Assembly: GCA_013003515.1 (NCBI GenBank)
Contig: JABDIW010000127.1
Span: 1 to 9,841, forward strand
Direction of reading: 5' to 3'
DNA length: 9,841 bases
Origin: Acidimicrobiia bacterium
GTDB taxonomy: Bacteria > Actinomycetota > Acidimicrobiia > Spongiisociales > UBA5794
In this document: positions 6,671 to 9,841 of the stretch, in pieces
Layout of the letters: each line of letters starts with the position of its first letter
How positions within the stretch are numbered: position 1 is the stretch's first letter
Notes under the pieces: generated by a model
Told to the model about the DNA's origin: nothing
The model's input: only the letters and a program-made list of their open reading frames with translations
Database searches by the model: none
Translations under genes and position numbers: made by a program

Positions 6671-6913
6671 GCCAAATTTCCGCGGCCCTTGGCCCGGCAG
6701 GCCCGCAGCGGGTGGCGGCTCCGGAGGCGTTCGGAGGCCGCGCCCGAGGAGCGGTTCCCTCACGTCAACGGCCTGCGCGGCCGGAGACGAGGCGAGCGCT
6801 GGTTGTTGTCAGGCCTCGATCGCGAGCCGTCCTCCGGGACGCCGGCCGCCAGGGCCGAACGCTTTCTGCACAACCGGTGACCGAATAGCAATCTCCCGAT
6901 AGAGACTAATTCG

Positions 6914-6927
6914 TGTCAGCGGTGACA
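6914..6927. repeat. Short dyad downstream of the regulator gene
   Basis: TGTCA-GCGG-TGACA, perfect 5-bp arms, lies about 45 nt past the stop of the regulator gene. A stem this short with no T-run after it is a poor terminator, so an operator or a chance dyad is possible. Confidence 0.25.
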
Positions 6928-6970
6928 TGAAGGGCCCCTCCCGAAACCCCCTCTCCAGTCACAGGCTTCC

Positions 6971-8329
6971 CTACTCCCCCAGCCCGTAGTCCCGGATCTT
7001 CTTCCTCAGGGTCTTGATGTCGACCTCCAGGATGCGCGCCGCCTGAGCTCGCGTGCCGCCCGTGTATTCGAGCACCCGCGCGACGTGTCGTTTTTCATTC
7101 TCCTTCAGGCTCTCCGGCGTCTCTCGCGGTGATTCCCGACTCGGCACCGCGGCGGTTCCGGGCGCCGGAAGCGGCAGGTCCTCCAGCTGCAGGACGGGGT
7201 TTGGCGACAGCAGCATCGCTCGCTGCATGATGTTGGAAAGCTCGCGAACGTTGCCCGGCCAGCGGTATGAAACCAGCGTCTCGAGGGCCTCATCCGAGAT
7301 GCCACGACCTGCGCCGCCGTAGCGATCGAGATAGAACTCGACCAGCCCGGCGACATCCGCCCGCCGCTTGCGCAGCGGCGGAATTTGCAGTCGAACCACG
7401 TTCAGGCGGAAGAAGAGATCCTCGCGGAACTCGCCAGACTTGACGCTGTCCTCGATCTCCTGGTTGGTGGCCGCAACGATCCGCGCGTCGACCGAGCGCA
7501 GCGTGCTGCCACCCACCCGCCGCACCTCACCGGTGTCGAGCACCTGCAGCAGCTTCGACTGCACCGCCATGTTTAGCTCCGTCACCTCGTCGAGGAAGAT
7601 CGTGCCGCCGTTGGCCGCCTCGAACAGACCGGGAGTCGCGGTCACCGCACCGGTGAAGGCGCCCTTCTCATGACCGAAGAGCTCGCTCTCGACGAGCTGC
7701 TCCTGGAGACCGCCGCAGTTCAGGTGGACAAATCCCGCCTTCGAGCGCGGGCTCGCCGCATGGACCTTCTTGGCAACCAGGCCCTTGCCTGTGCCCGTCT
7801 CGCCGGTGATGAGCACCGGCGCGTCCGTCAGCGCGACTCGATCGACCGTCTCGAGCAGCTCTTGCATCGGCTCGCTCTCGGCTACGACCGTGCCGACCAC
7901 GCGCTGTGAGTCCATCACCCTGCGCAGGAGCCTGTTCTCGCGCTCTAGGCGGGATCTCTTGGCGGCCTGCTCGGTGAGGTGTTTGATCCGGTGTGCATCG
8001 ATCGGCTTGGTAACGTAGTCGTAGGCTCCCAGGCGCATCGCCTCGACCGCGCTGTCGACGCTCGGATCGCCGGTCACCACGATGACCTCCGGCGCCGGCC
8101 CCTCGCTCTGCAGCTGCCTCAACACCTCGATGCCCGACATACCAGGCAGGAAGAGGTCCAGCAGCACGACGTCGAACTCCTGCAGCCGAGCCATGCGGAT
8201 CCCGTCCTCGCCGTTCTCGACGCAGACGGTACCCCACCCCTGAAGCTTGAGGATCCCTTCGAGGGTGGTCCTGATCATCGGATCGTCGTCGACGACGAGG
8301 ATCCTGAACTGGTCGCTCGATCTCACCAT
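6971..8329 (-). CDS. Sigma-54-dependent response regulator, NtrC/AtoC type
   Basis: A complete 452-residue protein with all three domains of the family. Receiver (about 8-120): acidic D14-D16, phosphoacceptor D58 (VVLLDLFLPG), T86 and K108 in TKP. AAA+ domain (about 147-375): Walker A GETGTGKG 176-183, GAFTGA 223-228 for contact with sigma-54, Walker B GGTIFLDE 241-248, FREDLFFRLNV arginine-finger region 301-311, sensor II RWPGNVREL 356-364. Fis-type helix-turn-helix (about 415-450, TRAQAARILEVDIKTLRKKI). It should open sigma-54 promoters by ATP hydrolysis when phosphorylated. The ATG at 8329 is chosen because the receiver begins right after it and GAAGG lies 10 nt upstream; the frame stays open to an ATG at 8479, but those 50 residues resemble no domain. 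No histidine kinase gene is in the window. It lies between the peptidase and giant-protein genes, next to a sigma-54-like promoter. Confidence 0.95.
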   Translation of the reverse strand: MVRSSDQFRILVVDDDPMIRTTLEGILKLQGWGTVCVENGEDGIRMARLQEFDVVLLDLFLPGMSGIEVLRQLQSEGPAPEVIVVTGDPSVDSAVEAMRLGAYDYVTKPIDAHRIKHLTEQAAKRSRLERENRLLRRVMDSQRVVGTVVAESEPMQELLETVDRVALTDAPVLITGETGTGKGLVAKKVHAASPRSKAGFVHLNCGGLQEQLVESELFGHEKGAFTGAVTATPGLFEAANGGTIFLDEVTELNMAVQSKLLQVLDTGEVRRVGGSTLRSVDARIVAATNQEIEDSVKSGEFREDLFFRLNVVRLQIPPLRKRRADVAGLVEFYLDRYGGAGRGISDEALETLVSYRWPGNVRELSNIMQRAMLLSPNPVLQLEDLPLPAPGTAAVPSRESPRETPESLKENEKRHVARVLEYTGGTRAQAARILEVDIKTLRKKIRDYGLGE

Positions 8330-8339
8330 TGCGGTCGTG

Positions 8340-8344
8340 CCTTC
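8340..8344 (-). promoter_or_regulatory. Weak ribosome binding site of the response regulator
   Basis: GAAGG on the minus strand lies 10 nt before the ATG at 8329-8327. The match is modest and the spacing slightly long. The upstream ATG at 8479 has no Shine-Dalgarno-like sequence, so this site supports the shorter form. Confidence 0.4.
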
Positions 8345-8375
8345 GGCTGTCGAGCATACGGCAGGGGCAGAAGCC

Positions 8376-8395
8376 TGTAAGTCACCTACGTCACA
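8376..8395. promoter_or_regulatory. GTCAC direct repeat upstream of the regulator gene
   Basis: GTCAC occurs at 8381-8385 and again at 8390-8394, inside a 20-bp stretch with TGT...ACA ends. It lies about 50-65 bp upstream of the regulator's ATG, in the only gap where that gene could have its own promoter. I found no convincing -35/-10 pair, and the symmetry is weak. Confidence 0.2.
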
Positions 8396-8494
8396 GTCGG
8401 CTCGCTCGAGCTCGGGCTGTGGCTCGCCGAGGCTACGGTTGACGATCGCTCGCCACTGTGGACCGGGTGTCAGGTTCATGATTCGAGGCTTGGC

Positions 8495-9841
8495 TTACCG
8501 CAGGCGATACGCCGGGTCTCCCACCACGTTGAAGATCTGTTTCATGAAATCGAAGTGTCCAACCTCCGCATACGCGGTCATCGCCGCCACGGCCGCTTCG
8601 CCGACCGTCGCGGAGTCGTTTGCGAAGACCGCGTCGAAGAGTCCTTCGTTGATCAGCCGCGCCTCGAAGGCGATCGACTGCCCAGAGGCCGAGAACACGG
8701 CTCCAGCTCCGCCGTCGGGGCTCAGGATCATGGCTTCGGCGAGCGATGTAAGACCCGGAACCTCGAAGCGGCCGACCGAGCAGGTCATCGCGCTCACCAC
8801 CGGCAGTCGGCCCGTCGTCGGCATGGTGGCGAGATCCTGAGCCATCAACAGGCCCTCTGCCGCAAATCCCTCGACGCTGCCGTGTCCAACGTAGTTGACC
8901 CAGGCAGCTCCCTCGGTCAAGCGGCGACTCAAGTTTGCTCGCGCCTGACCCAGGTACTGCTCCGAGAGATAGATCCGCTCGGTCGACACCCACTCCGGAA
9001 GCCGCGACAGCAGTGAATCGCTCTCCAGTGGATAGTTTCCGCCGGCGTCTGCGTTGTCCGCCAGCAGCACCAGGTCGTCTGGCCCAGAGGCCGGCGTCAG
9101 ACTCTCGAAGCTCACCAGCTTGTTCACGTAGGCCTGCAGGCTTTCGACCGTGGTGACCGGAATACGTCCCACCGCGATCTCGGGGACCAGATCCGCCTGC
9201 GCGAGGTCGGCGTAGAAGCCGTCCCAGGCGAAATAGCCGTACGGGGTTGCCGCCATATAGACCGGCAGGAGATTGCCTCCCAGATCTTCGACATCCGCGA
9301 AGTCGAACGTGCCGGCTCCGATGAGCGCCGCAAAACGCGGCGCCACGGTCCAGCTCTCATAGGCGTGGATCAGGAAGTCCCGGATTGCCTCCGGCGAGGC
9401 CAGGCCGCCGCCAAACGCATCGTAGACGTCCTCCAGCTCGGCGACCAAGACCGACAGGCCCTGAAGCCCTCGGTAGGCGGCAAGCTCGTCGGCACCCGCC
9501 CGCAGCACGCGAGGAGTGATGACGACGTACTCGGCACCGTCGTTCTCCTCGAGCAGACGGGACCCGGCGGAAAGCTCGACGCTCGCCGGCTCGAGGGCCC
9601 CCGCCATCGTTGTCACCTGATACTCCCGCCCCGGTCCGGACGCAACAAAGGAAACCTTGAACGATCCCGGACCACCGGCGATCCCGAGGTTCGAGACGAA
9701 CCGCGCAGCTTGAGGCTCGGTGACCTCCAGGACCAGAAGCCGGTCCGAGCTGAACTCGCCCGCGGTGATCGTCGTCTCAGCTCCGTTTCGCACCGTCACC
9801 GAATCTCCGGCCGCACGATGAACTCGGTCGTAGGTGAGATC
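8495..9841 (-). CDS. Family C25 (gingipain-type) cysteine peptidase, 5' end missing
   Basis: 448 residues are visible. The frame is open to the right edge, so the N-terminus is cut off and no start is assigned. Visible residues 1-95 look like a beta-sandwich. The C25 catalytic region starts near residue 103 (AEYVVITPRVL, LAAYRGLQGLSVLVAELEDV, SPEAIRDFL) and continues with VPEIAVGRIPVTT (219-231). The catalytic dyad of this caspase-like (clan CD) fold is visible: His320 in NYVGHGS and Cys354 in VVSAMTCSVGRFE, 34 residues apart as expected for gingipains. The protein stops just after VVGDPAYRLR, where the catalytic domain normally ends, with no C-terminal sorting domain. C25 enzymes are exported endopeptidases. 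The residues that decide Arg versus Lys preference cannot be read safely here. The regulator gene starts 165 bp downstream on the same strand. Confidence 0.92.
   Translation of the reverse strand, partial: DLTYDRVHRAAGDSVTVRNGAETTITAGEFSSDRLLVLEVTEPQAARFVSNLGIAGGPGSFKVSFVASGPGREYQVTTMAGALEPASVELSAGSRLLEENDGAEYVVITPRVLRAGADELAAYRGLQGLSVLVAELEDVYDAFGGGLASPEAIRDFLIHAYESWTVAPRFAALIGAGTFDFADVEDLGGNLLPVYMAATPYGYFAWDGFYADLAQADLVPEIAVGRIPVTTVESLQAYVNKLVSFESLTPASGPDDLVLLADNADAGGNYPLESDSLLSRLPEWVSTERIYLSEQYLGQARANLSRRLTEGAAWVNYVGHGSVEGFAAEGLLMAQDLATMPTTGRLPVVSAMTCSVGRFEVPGLTSLAEAMILSPDGGAGAVFSASGQSIAFEARLINEGLFDAVFANDSATVGEAAVAAMTAYAEVGHFDFMKQIFNVVGDPAYRLR

Larger units (their letters stand above)
6175..6970. 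other. Intergenic region of about 800 bp without a convincing gene
   Basis: No frame on either strand looks coding. The plus-strand open frames here have Arg/Pro/Ser-rich products without recognisable motifs, and the longest lacks the strong third-position GC bias of the flanking genes. The stretch holds the sigma-54-like promoter, the GGAACC cluster and several inverted repeats (6560-6598, 6600-6613, 6655-6670, 6914-6927). I see no tRNA and no clear U-tailed terminator after the regulator gene. Confidence 0.7.

Noticed and set aside
6163..6888. 241-codon plus-strand open frame across the intergenic region
   Set aside because: Its product is Arg/Pro/Ser-rich with no domain pattern, its third codon positions lack the strong GC bias of the flanking genes, it overlaps the start of the giant gene and other frames, and it covers the promoter signals.
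6914..6927. Intrinsic terminator for the regulator gene
   Set aside because: The stem is only 5 bp and no T-run follows on the minus strand, so it is kept only as a short dyad.
8330..8479. N-terminal extension of the response regulator from the ATG at 8479
   Set aside because: The added 50 residues do not resemble part of a receiver domain, and there is no ribosome binding site before that ATG. The ATG at 8329 starts directly ahead of the receiver fold.

Overview
This 9.8 kb window comes from a GC-rich bacterium. Two genes are cut by the window edges, and all three recognisable genes lie on the minus strand. In transcription order they are: the 3' part of a family C25 (gingipain-type) cysteine peptidase gene (8495-9841); a complete sigma-54-dependent response regulator of the NtrC/AtoC type (6971-8329); and the first 2058 codons of a giant, modular, exported protein (1-6174) that runs off the left edge without a stop. 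The gene types (C25 peptidase, NtrC-family activator, very large multi-domain secreted protein) and the strong GC bias at third codon positions fit groups such as Acidobacteriota or Myxococcota-like lineages. No marker gene is present, so this placement is only a guess.

The giant protein has an N-terminal signal sequence. It is followed by a LamG-like jelly-roll region, an Asp-rich thrombospondin-type-3-like calcium-binding stretch, six FG-GAP (integrin alpha type) repeats of exactly 69 residues, a cadherin-like domain, an SdrD-B/CNA-B-like domain, a right-handed parallel beta-helix, a second cadherin-like domain, and a region resembling the IgGFc-binding family at the cut end. This looks like a cell-surface or secreted adhesin-like protein. 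Its C-terminal anchor or secretion signal lies outside the window.

About 800 bp between the regulator and the giant gene (6175-6970) hold no convincing gene but do hold regulatory signals. A 14/16 match to the sigma-54 -24/-12 consensus, with the invariant GG and GC at correct spacing, lies 78 nt upstream of the giant gene's start. A cluster of GGAAC(C)/GGTTCC half-sites sits behind it, and several inverted repeats lie further upstream. Since the next gene encodes a sigma-54 activator, the simplest model is a local circuit: the regulator, phosphorylated by a histidine kinase not seen here, binds upstream sites and switches on the giant surface protein. The peptidase gene upstream of the regulator could belong to the same programme, for example as a processing enzyme, but this is inference. 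Long open frames antisense to these genes look like products of high GC content and are not annotated.
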